A DNA stretch of 64,000 nucleotides from positions 10,429,001 to 10,493,000 of the forward strand of contig NC_065875.1 of the NCBI RefSeq assembly GCF_933775445.1, given 5' to 3'. The notes under the pieces were generated by a model, which was not told where the DNA came from, did not search any database, and saw nothing but the letters and a program-made list of their open reading frames with translations. Position numbers and translations under genes: made by a program. Below, in pieces: positions 47,485 through 60,369 of the stretch (position 1 is its first letter; every line of letters starts with the position of its first letter). Origin of the DNA: Argentina anserina (taxonomy: Eukaryota; Streptophyta; Magnoliopsida; Rosales; Rosaceae).

Positions 47485-50400
47485 CTAGGTGGGCAGAAGT
47501 GGCTGTCTTTCGTCAGATTTTACACGGTGATCAGCCTGGATAACAATGAAATTGATAAGAATAACTTTAAAAGTATATGAGATAAACATTTTGAAAGTCA
47601 TCTACACAAAAAGCAAAGATATTTTCAATGTTACCAACCTCTTCGTTTGCCCCTGCTGCAATATTTATAAAGGCATCCTTTGACCTGGACCAATGAGGGG
47701 AAAAGAAAAGAAAATAACTGCTTAGTAATCATAGCGGAAGAGTATATTTCTTTTTCCATACTATACATCCCACTCTTTTTTTTTAACTTTGGTGTCTGTG
47801 AGGGGTTTGGAAGGGATAGATTTGAGTTTAGTTTCTCTACTGGTTGAGATAGTTGAGCTAAACTTTATGTCATGCCATAAAACTTCTATGGACATCTGTT
47901 ACTCATGACATTTCTTTTTCCATATTATACATCCCAAAATGATGCCATGCCATCAAACTGTGATGAGTAACAGAAATGAGCAAAAAATTTAGCACGTACC
48001 TGTGATCATCATGGACATCTACCAATTCTAGCTTCCCATACTTTTCATCATCTTTGGCTTTTGAAATTGGAGAAAAGAACTAAATGGAACATTGAAACAA
48101 GAAGTGTCACTGAATGAACTGCCCGGAGAAAATATATAGAAAGAAAGCTTTCCCTAATTTGTAAATTATTGAATTGAAATCTGATCTTCACATGAATAAA
48201 AAACCAAAAACAAAATAGTGCTATAATTACCTGGTGCATGGAGATGAAAACAATAGAAATTCCTAAAACAAAATTCATGGTCAAAGTATGACCAAATAGC
48301 ACAGCAGATCCTATGCCTGTGAAGATGGTGGCAACTGTGGATGAGTACTTCTTTAGAATTGTATCTGCAAACATTGAACATCTTTCAATAAAGGAGAGAA
48401 GAAACTTGAATTGCAAAAGAAGTAAGTTTCTTAATAGAAAGAAATGACCTATTAACAGCAATTGTCATACTGCAACTGCTGCAGTCTAAATTAGGCTTGG
48501 TATCTAAACTTTAAATTGTTAATACAAAAAAGATAACCAACCTGCATATTTGAAGAAAAAGGAAGACAAAATTCCTTGGGCTGCATTGTTTGCTATTAGA
48601 AACATTGTAGCTTTAGAATGACCATGAAGGATATCAAAGCTACTTGGACCTGAAACATTAAATGATGAGGTGATGAAGAATTTTACTATAATAGATCCTA
48701 GAAGTCTTTTTTTTATAGTGCTTATTTGTTTTTTTTTTCCTGTTAGACTGGAATTTAGCATAGTCAATCGAAATTGAATATTGATTTCAATCAATACTTC
48801 AAGTTCAAGGTAAAATCATGGCATTTATGAGAACCTTCACTGTTTTTTTTTTTTGATACAATGAGAACCTTCCCTAATATAAGGAGAAAGCTGTTATTTA
48901 TCAAGGAGAAAAGGTAAACTGACTTCTCTGCAACTACAAAATTCTGATACTGTAGTACATACCTTTGACAATGGCCATGACCACTATTCCTAGAAAGTTG
49001 AATATAGCACCATAACCATATAAAAATAAGTTCTGCAAGTCAAATGAATGAGAGTTAAAATGAGCATATAAATTGAAATTATTAATGATGTTAAATAACA
49101 GAAGAAAAAAACATGAGATAGAGAGAGATGAGACACATGTTACAAAGATTCAAGAACATGTGATCCCAGTCATACGCCAGATGAGGATAAATTGAAGATA
49201 TAATGAGGTAGACGTCTGACCAAAATATATTACAAACTCCCAATAACTTATGACATATAAGTGGGTGGAAACTGTCAGCCTGTTAACAACATCTCACTAT
49301 CTCAGCTATATTTTTCCATCATGTCACTGAAATTTTACAAAGTTTAAAATGGATATTTGAGGCCAAAAAGGCTCCTTATCCATAGACTGCAAAAAGCCCA
49401 TGATATCAAGTGTATCTTATTGATATTCTCTTTCGGGATTGTTTTCCTTTTTGTTCTTTTTACTTCCTGAGTTTAGCTCTGAAAGAAAAATTAACATTCA
49501 TGTGGGTTGTATTGGATTTAACACATCAAATATAAAAAGGAAGGAAAGCCGAGAGTGACAGAAATCATGCATTAGGGAGGTAGCAGAATCATTTCAACAC
49601 ACATGGGTATTGTTATTTATGAAACTAACATGTTTTCAAGCAAACTTGTGTTATTTCTGTATTGCTTCTTTGCAGACTGCTATTCCATAGAGCAAAAAAA
49701 ATTATTACTGCATATAATCCCTAGAGAGCAAGAACCTTTTGACTTTCAGCTATTATCTTTCCTGGCTATGTCAAGTTAAGAAAAAATTTATCATTATTGA
49801 TAGTTCAAATCTGATCCCAAATACAATCATAACTTCATAACCATGTATCACTTAAGAAGGAACCAGAAGTATTCTGCTCCAAACACAAATCATATACAAG
49901 TAAAGATCATCCACTAGACTATCCCAAATACAGTTAAAAAGGAATGCCATTTACTAGCTTTTATAATATAAATCTCTAAACAAATTTTAACTGCAATCAT
50001 TTTTACTGGTTTAAATCAGAAAGAAATTATCAAATTTACCTGAAGGTATATGCTTGTGTCATATTGGCTCTTCAAAGCATACTCATTGTAGACAGAAGCC
50101 AGGGATGGAACTGTTACCTAAAAAAAAAAAGGATAAGGATAAGTTTCCATAATGGATGAAAATGTCTTGGGGACATACCAAGGGCCCATCTTGTAGTGTG
50201 TTTGTCAATAATAAAAAACAAATCTTTCTTGCACTACAAGACATTCTATGACCCAAAAGAACTTTTCAGTCCAATGCAATGAAAAGAGTTTTTTTTTTTA
50301 GATAACTTTCCTAAAGCACTTTGAAGAGATCATATTAAGCATAGAAGCCCAAAGCTTCATGTTCAAAATGAACATAACAATACTAGGAAAAAAAAGTAGT

Positions 50401-53400
50401 GCAAGTTCTTACAAAAATCAATGTGTATACATATGCGCCTGTTGAAATTGTAAGATCTAAAGCAGAGGCACCCGCAGGTAAAGATCGCAACTGATTTACA
50501 CTAATTCCGATGAGCAACAAAGCAAGGGCCTCCCACTGAATCAAAGTAACATGGGTCAGATATCATTAGACAAGAACATTATTGACAACATATAAGTGTA
50601 AATTGTAAAACAGTAAAATGACAAAATAGTAGGTTAACAAAAGGCCCCGATCCGGACTTTCCCACATATATAGTTCTACTCTTTTTCATTTTTTTAAGTC
50701 TTTTATTCTTCCCACTTTTTTGTTCTTAGTTCTAACATTTATTACCATTTGATTTAAGAAGTAAAATAACAAAATAAAAAGGCCATTTGCCATGCATGTT
50801 TACCTGAATTATGGAAAATCTGCGTTTCATTATCATTTTCAGGAGAACAGCAATTACCAACACCTGCATGTCCATTGTGAAATGATAGAAATTCAAGAAG
50901 TGATGATTGCAGGACAACAATGTCTTGCCAAAACAGGCTAGACATGTAAAGGACTGAAACCAAAGTCAGACATGTACAACATTTAGAGTGAACTACTGAG
51001 CGATAAATATACTTTGGAATACATGTAAGTCACTAAAACTAGAAGTCATTTCCATGAGAAACACACAAGGACAAATGTATGATGATATGGCAGGTAATAA
51101 TATTAATCAGTAAAAGGTGATATAATTAATTTTTGAGATTTGATGTACCTTCATATTGCTCAACATCTTCACCGTAGCAGGATTGAAATACAGCTGCATA
51201 ATAGGATTAAATAACTTAATAACTTTAAAAAAATACAAAAGCTCTTTAAAATCAATGAATGGGGTATCCTTTTGATTATAGCGAGGATAATTAAAGTTTG
51301 ATTAAACAGTGGTAAGGCATGTAAGTAATTTGCATGCTTCTGAACAATCATACAAAAGAAAATATCTAAATAAGACGGTGGCTATCTCTCTATCTCAGGC
51401 AACCTAGTTGTAGCATGTGCATAACCTGTCGTTCATGAATGGTGCATGACCACACATACATATCTATACACTGCCTCGTTTTATATAATACTGCATCGGA
51501 TGCTTAGATCTAAACATGGCTATATGACAAATTTAGCTCAACAGAGATAGCAGGACTGCTAAAAGGTTCTACTAAAAACTAAATATTTAAGCATTAACAT
51601 ATAAACCACCCACATCCACATACATATGCAAAGATAACTGTATAACAACCATACCTGCATAGTGAACTTTAAATAGTTATTAATAGCATATAGAAATGCT
51701 GGAACAGCAAGAAGCACATTGTTTCGAGCTGCCTGCAAAAAGAATAAAAGAATATTGATTGGATCGACCAAAAATGACCGTGTTTCTCTTCTAGAACATA
51801 TGAATGAAAGCTTGCAAGTTAAATTAGATGACTCATGTATGGATGTGAAACAGTTAGATAATGAAATATAAATATGTCACAACCTATATAGTAAAGAGGA
51901 GAAGATAACTTTCCTAAAAAAAAATCCATGAAGGACTAGCTAAAGAAAGGCATAGATTCGAACTGTTTCAATCTCAGGACACATATCTCCAAACAACAAT
52001 CCACAATTGGTTCAAACTAAAATACACAAACTTTTTTGAATACATGAACTTAAGAAGGCAAAAGTTAATAAACATCAATCGAAAACCTGTGTAAATGTAG
52101 AAATCGAGAGAAGAGGCTTCTCCCCAACTTTCTGATTCTTAGCCTGCAAAATCAACCAAGACCTCAATAAGAAAAATGCATAATAGCCCAACAAAACAAC
52201 CAGTCTACGAGTACCCGGTGAACTTTCAATTGTATAAGCTATGATATACTTATATTACAAACTATCAAACATCTCTCTATCACCACACACACACACACAC
52301 ATATACAAACGTTCTTGGCTACAGACGTCCGCACGGTGCAGATTCGCCGTTTCCATCGATGGTAGGCTGCAACGGCGGGGCGGACCACAGCAGCCACACT
52401 ACCCACCTCCCGGCGATCCCATATGGGCCGGCCGGAACTCTATTGGCCACCCACGGCGGCAGGAATGGCCAGAATCTGCAAAATTCAAGTTTCTCGGCCA
52501 ATTCCGACGATTGACCCATTCCGGCCGACGTGGGTCGCCGATAGAGCTCCGGCCGGCATAGACGGGACCACTGAAAGGCGGAGAGTGTGGCTGTCGTGGT
52601 CCGCCCCGCCGTTGCAGCCTGCCATCGTCGAAAACGGCGAATCCGCAACATGCGGACCTCCGCACCTAAGAATTCTTGTATATATATATATAAGATATAT
52701 ATTTGTTATTATATAAAATACATATCCTCAATAAGGTGAGCTCCTAGCTCATGTAGGTTCACATTTCTGAAGAAAGGTGAGAAAAAAGGCACTTTCTAGA
52801 GTAATTTTGAGAATCGATAGTCTAAGCACAAGAAGGTATTTTGATAGGGACATCACAGCCAAACCTTTTAAGGTTGATGAGCGAAAGAGATGGCACCTAA
52901 TCATTCCCTTTCCACAGGGCCTGATTGATTTCTTTGGAGGGAAAGCTAAGCCTGATTTGAGAAGTCTCTAACCCTGGTGTCCTTTCAACCGTTGTGCTTT
53001 TTAAATTGCTGTTTCATTATAGGAGTTCAGAGATTTCCTTTATTAGGTTTTTTATGTTTCAGTTTCAGAAATTTAAGTCCTCAAGAGATATTAATACTAG
53101 TTAATGTCAGTTATACACTCTAGTATAAATATATGTACGAGCCGAATGGCTGAGGCATGTTTTGTTCAATAAGAATTATCAGATTTTCTGAGTTTTCCTG
53201 TGAAGGACTAGGGTGTGATGCCAGGGAGTCCTAATCCCTAGAATCTGTAAGTCTCTAACCCCTAAACTATAAGGTTTGTGGTTCTGGTTACCAAGCACCT
53301 AGTTTAGTGCATCATAATGTCTCTGATCTTTAACAGTGGATAAATTAGAATTAACATTCTTATGACGCCTTATTCCACTTTCACAAGCACGACTCAATTT

Positions 53401-54409
53401 TAGCAGATGATGAAATCTATCACTTACAAGACCAAGGAATAAGAGCTACTAAATCTGAAACTTTCCGTACTGATAAAACACTTCATAAATGTTCCAATAA
53501 TTATTATAATATGAATGACAATAAAGTAACATTAAGGGAGATAAAGAAGTTGTTGGATATACCTGTAACAAGAGCATAACAACAGCAAACAGAACCTTTG
53601 CCGCCTCCGTCAAAAAATTGACACTAATTGGGCTAAAGTCAAATTTTCCATCCACCTTGGACATATAAACCAGAATAGGCTGGTACAAAAAGTAACAAAC
53701 TTAAATGTCACATAACTGAAAAATGAACAGCTGAGTAATTTTAGAACAGCTAGCCATAAAAAGTTTTAAATTTTACTGTTCATCTACACCAAAAGCTAAG
53801 CTTTATCTGATTTTCCTATACTTCCATATAAGTTTGATGACCAAAATCTCTTAAGAGTCAAAAACTAAGAATATAAGTGATAGGGCAAATCAATAGACAA
53901 ATCAACAACACCACTGGAGCTTATGAGGTCAGAAAAGATGGTAGTGGGATGGTAAGAAGATTGGCAAAAGCTGAAGCAGCGCAAACTGTTAGCATTATCG
54001 CAATCAGCACGGCAATGGTGATTACATTAGACACATACAGCAATGGCAGACAAAAAGAGTGTTAGTAGTGGACTAGTGGTGGTCTTGATGCTAACAATGC
54101 TGATATAAAACATCATTTATGTACCAGAGCATATACAACTCTGAGTAACAAATATATGCACCTCAGCTTTTCTACTTGGTTTCGAAATGCTGAATGTGAT
54201 GCAATAGAAAGAAAAACAAGCTCTAGATTGAAAAAACAAACCTGCAAACCAACTAACATACAATCACCAACAACCAAGAGGACATTGAGAGCACGCTGCT
54301 TGGACGATAGCCTACTCTTGTGTCGGTCGTATGCCTTGGAGAAAGCTTTACTATTTGAGGGAACCAACTTCGAATGGCAAACGCTGCATTCTATCATCCC
54401 GTTGTTCAT
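47485..54409 (-). CDS. CMP-sialic-acid-transporter-like nucleotide-sugar transporter
   Basis: Fourteen coding exons on the minus strand: 54409-54242, 53679-53563, 52143-52087, 51732-51655, 51193-51149, 50863-50804, 50535-50413, 50117-50040, 49032-48963, 48649-48542, 48364-48231, 48079-48000, 47684-47639 and 47535-47485. All joins keep frame, giving 404 residues. The N terminus has a CXXC pair in [11 protein letters not shown]. Family motifs of nucleotide-sugar transporters follow: [64 protein letters not shown] and [20 protein letters not shown]. About ten hydrophobic segments are spread over the length. The tail is charged and ends PLLPT. The family moves nucleotide sugars into the Golgi lumen in exchange for nucleoside monophosphate; plants have little sialic acid, so the true substrate is unclear. 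Introns 1-2 are long and carry insertions. A 5'UTR intron is likely (54410-54940). Confidence 0.95.
52299..52690. mobile_element. GC-rich foldback element in transporter intron 2
   Basis: The left half, from ATATACAAACGTTCTTGG through ACGTCCGCA, CAACGGCGGGGCGGACCAC and GGAACTCTAT, is the reverse complement of the right half with scattered mismatches. It folds into a near-palindrome of about 390 bp centred near 52495. It is far richer in GC than its surroundings, which is why several long but meaningless ORFs overlap it on both strands. No TSD recognised. It would form a long hairpin in the pre-mRNA. Confidence 0.85.
52777..53350 (+). mobile_element. LTR-retrotransposon-type repeat in transporter intron 2
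   Basis: Homologous to 19270-20130 (reverse). Shared landmarks in order are GACATCA(CA/T)GCCAA(A/C)CC, TTTTATGTTTCAGTTTC, CTAGTATAAATA, AATAAGAAT(TA)TCAG and AGG(G)TGTGA(T/A)GCC(A/T)GGGAGT. A 64-codon open stretch at its left ([18 protein letters not shown]) is unrecognised. It is antisense to the transporter. Confidence 0.65.
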
Positions 54410-55480
54410 CAAATTGCCCTACCCTCTGTCGCACTCAACACAAAGTCGAATCTACACATTTTAAAAAAAAGGCCTTTCATACATTATACACATTGCAGCT
54501 AAATATTATCACAACTCGATATAAACACAACACATGATCACAAAATATTCTAATCCAGCATACTTAGAACACCTAAAACCTTACAGAAAAAAGTCTCCAA
54601 ACCTCAATAGTCAATACCTAGCCAAACCGTAGTAATCTGATCCTAAATCATATCGTATAACTTGGACTGATAACAATGAAAGCAAATTCCAGCTGAATTA
54701 CAACAAACACCTTGAAAAACTCATGCACCAATCACAGATCAGTACAATTCAAGCAGATCTTGCAATGCTTCGAAACAAAATCACAAAGAAACTGACAGAA
54801 CCCGATCACGAGACTCGTAAGAACCCTAATTTCTGAACCGAATCAAATAAAAAAAGCAGAGGAAGCTCAGATCTTAGTAAAAATCATCATCCACCATAAG
54901 TTTGAGCTAGAAAAAAAGTAAAAGAAACGGAGAAAACTAACCGAATCACAACAAGGATGTAGCCTCAGAACAAAGCATTGATCTGAGAGAGCTCGATTCA
55001 GATCCACAGTCGCCACAGCTCAAATTTCACCACCGAATTACAAACAGTCGGATTGAAGCTGAGAAAGAGCTTCGGATTCCGAGAATGTGGGGATTCAAAT
55101 TCGAATCAATTCCAATGGAATTCGAATATGCAGAGAGCTTTATTTAGAGAGAAGAAATGAAACCAGCTTCTGAGTTTGTCACCCTTTTCCTTTTCTTTTC
55201 TTTTTTTGCTTGGAGTTTACACAATTGGCTGTGACAGATGTACGGTGACGGGCCAATGGGGAGTGAGATTTGGGTGGAAAAAGGGGTGAGTCAATGAGTG
55301 TTGTTGAAGCGTTCGATTGGGTGAGGGACGGTTTGAGGTTGGGTGTTTCTATCAGGCTTTGAAAGTAAAGCCAAAATGAAAAAGGTCGGCGTCATAAAAT
55401 CCATGTGAATAAAATAGACCTTTTGGAGTTCTAGGCTTCTTAGATTTCGATCGCACTCGAGAGGGAGCTACTAGCTTGTG
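54410..55480. other. 5'UTR, probable UTR intron and promoter of the transporter
   Basis: A donor-like CG|GTTAG on the minus strand near 54940 and the acceptor just upstream of the Met suggest a UTR intron of about 500 bp. The untranslated first exon lies at about 54945-55140. Upstream of 55140 the DNA is unremarkable. Confidence 0.5.
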
Positions 55481-55489
55481 CCCCGTGTA

Positions 55490-55881
55490 CCTGAGTTAGG
55501 CAGCACGGAATCGGATACGGGTACGTGGAAGTGAAACGTTTGGAAACGCGGAAGCGTGTTTTTCAAAAAATTTAGGAAGCGGGTACGTTTTGGAAACGTC
55601 GAAATAAAAAAAATATAAATATATATAAATTATACAAAAAAATAAATATAATAACAAATTTTTAGTTTAAGTAACTCAAAATCTCAAATAAAAAAACATA
55701 AAAAAAACCTTTATTTTTTGGAAACTCGCGTTTCCACCGCGTTTCCAATTCAAAAACTCGCGTTTCCACCGCGTTTCAAAAACTCATTTTTCTGGAAACA
55801 CGTTTCCGGGCGTTTCCGGTGCGTTTCCGAGAGTTTCCGGAGTGGTTCCGCTTCGGAAGCGGGAAACGTGGGTGTATGCAC
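55490..55881. mobile_element. hAT-like MITE fragment with CGTTTCC repeats
   Basis: It opens GCAGCACGGAATCGGATACGG, related to the AGCACGGAGACG end of the hAT element at 37909. It has many copies of GGAAACG on its left and CGTTTCC on its right, as subterminal inverted repeats. The right end is not clear and abuts the next element. Confidence 0.5.
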
Positions 55882-56369
55882 GTTACGTTATGTTCTATTA
55901 CGTCATTATTATTCTCGTTTTGTTCATCCTCCAACAATGTGTACATATAAAAATATATTTATACACAACACACTATATTTGAATGGGTGTGTATATTGAA
56001 TATATAATTCAAAGTAAGGTTAAGTAGGTAGAAAAAAAGATGTAAATAAATAATTTGATTAACAAAATAATCCTCATTTTAAAAAATATTTTTATTTGTT
56101 TTTAAGAAAAATTTAAATATATAATGACAATACTACCCCTTAAATGCATGACATATGACGCAAAATTGGATAGAAACAGTTAAATTTAACGGATGTGGTG
56201 CAAATCGGCAATTTTTATCAAGTTTAGGAGGTAAATTGATTCAAATACAAGTTAGGGGTGTAAATCGGCAATTTTTACCAAGTTTATGAGGTAAATTGAC
56301 TCAAATGCAAGTTCGGAGTGCAAATTGACAATTTCAGCCAAATTTGGGGTGCAAATCGGTATTTATGCC
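55882..56369. mobile_element. Half copy of the MULE-like element, inverted
   Basis: It matches 24404-24893 in reverse complement: the same internal AT-rich sequence (CAACACACTATATTTGAATGGG), then three subterminal units with AGTTTAGGAGGTAAATTGA, and an end GTATTTATGCC. The other TIR is absent, so it is a truncated copy. Confidence 0.85.
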
Positions 56370-56621
56370 TAAATTTAATCACAATATACATTGTGAATCG
56401 TCAATAAATAAATAAAGTCGAATGTATATCGTGAATTTTCGCTCATTGTAAAAGTGGAAGATGACTTTGCTCTCATGATCAAACGTGTAAGGGCTATCCC
56501 ATTCCCTTGCCAATTCCTTCAAAGACATAAAGTTTGCTTAGGTCTTCAAATAAACAAATTTTTCTCAGTTGATGGCAAAGCTTCATTAGGCTTTCACATA
56601 TCGAACTCAACATTGGTGTAA

Positions 56622-57008
56622 GAGCAAATGCACCTATTTTGGGTGGGTTAGACCAATTCTCAACCAGGTTAATACATTATTCGCCCAAATTAGTCTTTAT
56701 CATTGATTCAACAATGCAATAATGAGACCAATCTCAAGACTAATCAATATTCACATTTAAGAAAAATATTTTTTATCACACATAGGTGTGCATAAGATGG
56801 TTATATATTATTGTTTTACATTTGGTGGGCCACTTTTGGACCAATCCATGGGGGTAAGGATTAATGTGCACATTAGCCCAGTTAGGTGGGACTCATGTCC
56901 CCACATGGAACTCATGCCTAATCTAGACTAATTTAGCACCGGTGGATGTAAATTTTGGTGCACACCTCACTCTAAATCCAAGAAATTAACTCATTGCTGC
57001 ATTTGCTC
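56622..57008. mobile_element. Tourist-like (PIF/Harbinger) MITE
   Basis: TAA flanks both ends (56619-56621 and 57009-57011). The ends are GAGCAAATGCACC and, reversed, GAGCAAATGCAGC. It is 387 bp, non-coding. A 3-bp TAA/TTA duplication with GAGCAAATGCA-type ends is typical of Tourist MITEs. Confidence 0.8.
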
Positions 57009-57614
57009 TAATGAAGTTCGTATCCGAGTCATATCGCGTTGGTTTTAGATTACTCCAATTTAGGTCACTTTTGAGGCAATTCATTGTGATTTGTTTTCTC
57101 TTACAAAAAGGGGAAAATAAACCTTAGACATTGAAAAAATAAAATCTTGGAAGATGTTAATGCATGACTTAGGCCAAGTTTGGTACAGCTGTTGTGAGTA
57201 AAATGACTTTTGAATCTGTTGTGAGAGAAAGCAGTTGAGGCGTTTGGTAAATTGTTTTCAAAACTGTTGTGGGAGCGAAAAACTATTATTTGTGTTTGGT
57301 AAATTGTAAATAAAAATGGCTTTTAGTATGTATAATTACCAAAATGTTAATAAATGTTGAAAGTTTTATCAAAATAGACAAAATGATTCATTCACTTTTA
57401 ATTTGTGTATTAATTATATGAATTATACACTATGGGACATTCCAATTGTTAGTATAATTGTTTGCAATTGTTTTGGTTATACCAAATAAAAAAATTTACG
57501 TTAAAACTCTTAAATTTTCAATAAAATTCATCCAAAATATTACACAAAATATATATCCACCATAATTAAATAGAATAACTAAACAAAATATATTAGAGTC
57601 GATTTAAATTGCAA

Positions 57615-58080
57615 CTACAATGCATCCATTAGACTTTGTGCAATCATATTTCTTAGCACCACCATTTGTTGTCTCCCCGCACCATCTTCTTCATACTCAT
57701 TATCCTCCATATCATCACCAATTTCTTCATTTGGGTAATCATCATCTTCATCAAAATCTTGATCTTGTTGAGCATACCTTCTTATATAATTATGAATAGA
57801 CATAGTAGCAATAACTATTTTTACTTGTTTTTCATAAGAAAAACTTGGCATATCATGTAAAATACTCAATTTGTTTTTCAAACCCCAAATGTGCGCTCAA
57901 TTATACTCCTAAGGGAAGAATGTGCATGATTAAATACTTCTTTATGACCCGTAGGTTCATCACCTCTACGAAAATGTGGAAGGTCATATCGCTCACCTTT
58001 ATACGGTCATAAAATAACCCTTTCGTTGTGGATAACCGGCATCCACTAAATAGTATTTTCCTGAAATAAAAGAGTAAGAC

Positions 58081-58120
<40 letters not shown>

Positions 58121-58987
58121 GTCTATAGTTTATAGTTTATGACTAACAACTCGAGACCTAAGTTAGAAATTACCGTTTGGAGGATGTGGAAAATTTGATC
58201 GAGGGTCTTGTGTAGCATATGAAAATACTCTACTATCATGAGCAGTGTCTTCCCACCCTGCACATACAAATGTGAATTGCATGTCAAAGTTGCATTCAGC
58301 CATCACATTTTGGGTGAGTGACCCTTTTCTACCAATATATGGCACTACATCTTTTGGAGAAACCACAGCTTGCACATGAACCCCATCAATTGCCCCAATG
58401 CAGTCCTACAAATTTGTATTAGTGTGTTATCTTGATTTAAACAAATATATATATATATATATAAATAATAAAGTGACAAGTATTAGATATAACAATATAC
58501 ATACCTTAAAATGAGGCATGTACCTTCCATCACTCTCAATCTCTTTCGGAGTGCTCCTAAATTCGGGATCCAATTGTTTTATAAGCTCATTCGCCATATT
58601 ATAGAATATATCCAGCATTATACCAAAATATCTGCTCACTATCTCTCTGGAACGTTGAAAACGTTCTTGTGTGTGTCTATTTGTCTCACCACCTCCCAAA
58701 ATATAAAAAAACATTGCTAAAGTTTCAACTGTACCAATATGCTTTGAACCCTTGAACACATTTTCAACATCTTTCAATAACATATAAAAGCATGACTTCT
58801 CCATCCTAAATGCATTATAACATCTTGTTTCATTGCCTTCTAACACTTATAATAACCAAATGTACTATGTATGAGAGCTTGTCATACATGGAGTTTTCAT
58901 AATATATTTTTCGAGATACACTTGCATAAGGCGACCGACTACACATATAATTTGATCCATCTCCTCCTCCTCTGCAGAACTGTCCAT
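57615..58987 (-). pseudogene. Harbinger-type DDE transposase, broken
   Basis: Probable exons are 58987-58505, 58405-58174 and 58060-57615. The N-terminal part contains CYNAFRMEKSCFYMLL. The catalytic domain has the first Asp in GAIDGVH, the second in YYLVDAGYPQ and the Glu in SIIERTFG, the triad of DDE_4 Harbinger nucleases. The C terminus is acidic (DEDDDYPNEEIGDDMEDNEYE). Stops interrupt exon 1 (two, near 58850-58867) and exon 3 (where WKNK is expected), and one base is missing near 57990. A (TA)n run of about 31 bp fills intron 2 (58084-58114). Confidence 0.88.
58084..58114. repeat. (TA)n microsatellite
   Basis: About 15 AT units in the second transposase intron; a shorter AT run is at 58446-58462. 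Confidence 0.95.
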
Positions 58988-59329
58988 CATATAACAAATC
59001 TGCAATGACATTAACAAAAACATATATAATCAATATCTTTAACAGAAGCCAATGTATCAACAAAAAACAATAATAAGTAAACAATCTCAATAAAAACTAA
59101 AAACAGTAATCAGTAAACAATGAATCGAGTTTATTTGGAAGCACAACCTCAATAAAAACATGAGGGAAGTACCATCAGTAAACAAATCATGTTTATTTGA
59201 AAGCACAACCTCAATAAAAACAGTACCATGAATAAACAAATAAAGGGAAGTACCATCAGCAAACATTATCAATTCTACAAGGTTTTTGGTACCCTAGTCT
59301 TTGTTTTAACTAATGAAATGCAACAAATT

Positions 59330-60369
59330 TCATATTACAAATGAAGGGTCGGCCTTCTTTTTATTAAGAAGCAAAAACTGAAGCTTAAGATCAACATCTG
59401 TCATCACAGAGAACATCTCTCTCTTCTCTTGAGAGCAAAAGAGCTCCATTGCAAACCCCCACAAATGGGTACCAGTTTCAGCTCTGGGTAAAGTTGCGAC
59501 TACTCGCATCACCTCTTGAATACTAGTCCCTTGAGAACTTGTATGGACTGATGTCACAGTACTCCTACTCTCAACTACCTCAACAATACGATCAATCTGC
59601 ATAGATAATTTCGCTGCACCTCCCACCCTTCATTTCTTCCCCTCTCTAAAAACTCCTTTGTCTTTTTTAGCCTCGGTGGGCCTCTCCACAGTTTTTTTTC
59701 CTTAACTTCAGTATTTTGCTCGGGCTCAAGTTCCATATCATCATTGACTGAAATTATATCATCAGAATCCTCAACACCTCTGCAACATCAATAGTAGATG
59801 ATGGAATCATGACAAAATGACCTAGAGCTGTGCAACCCTTGAATATTTTATTATAAAGTTCCATCATTTCAGGGCTAATTCCTCCATTACGAAATTTTCT
59901 GTATTGTGAATTTTTCTGCAAATTAAAAATGAAATCATCCATGTCATAATATAGATCACAAAGTAATGAACATTATAAAATCATGCTTAGATAAAAATAA
60001 CCCAAGATACAACCAGAAGTTAAAAACACGCCTATTTTGACCACCATTCCAAAGTCGCATCAATAGTCTTCTTAGAGGGATCCCAACCAATACCAGTTTC
60101 CTTTTGCAGTAGTGTGTTCCACAATTTGTAGTCATTCTTAAGCAAATCCCACTTGTTTTTCAATTGTTTTTTTTATCATAATCCCTCCCGGTTATCTCCT
60201 TAAAGGCTTTGACAACATTTTCCCATCCAGTTTTATCTAACCCGGTTTCCCTTGTCCACTTCCTTAGCAGCTAAAGAACAAAATATATGTACTATATCAT
60301 CATGCCATGTAGCCTTTGGTTTTCAATTTCCATTGATTTTAGATGTGGTGGATTTCTTCTTCCCCATCT
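59330..60369 (-). pseudogene. Myb/SANT-like protein of the Harbinger element, broken
   Basis: A Met near 60369 starts MGKKKSTTSK. Minus-strand segments then read ATWHDDIVHIFCSLAAKEV, TGWENVVKAFKEITGRDYDK, LKNKWDLLKNDYKLWNTLL and GIGWDPSKKTIDATLEWW, the Myb_DNA-bind_3 (trihelix-like) pattern. They continue into QYRKFRNGGISPEMMELYN and a C-terminal helical tail. A frame change in a run of A near 60170, and further stops, disable it. In PIF/Pong elements this protein works with the transposase on the ends. Confidence 0.85.

Noticed and set aside
52241..52716. Several long overlapping ORFs on both strands
   Set aside because: They are a side effect of the GC-rich foldback, where stop codons are rare; none has a domain or splice context.
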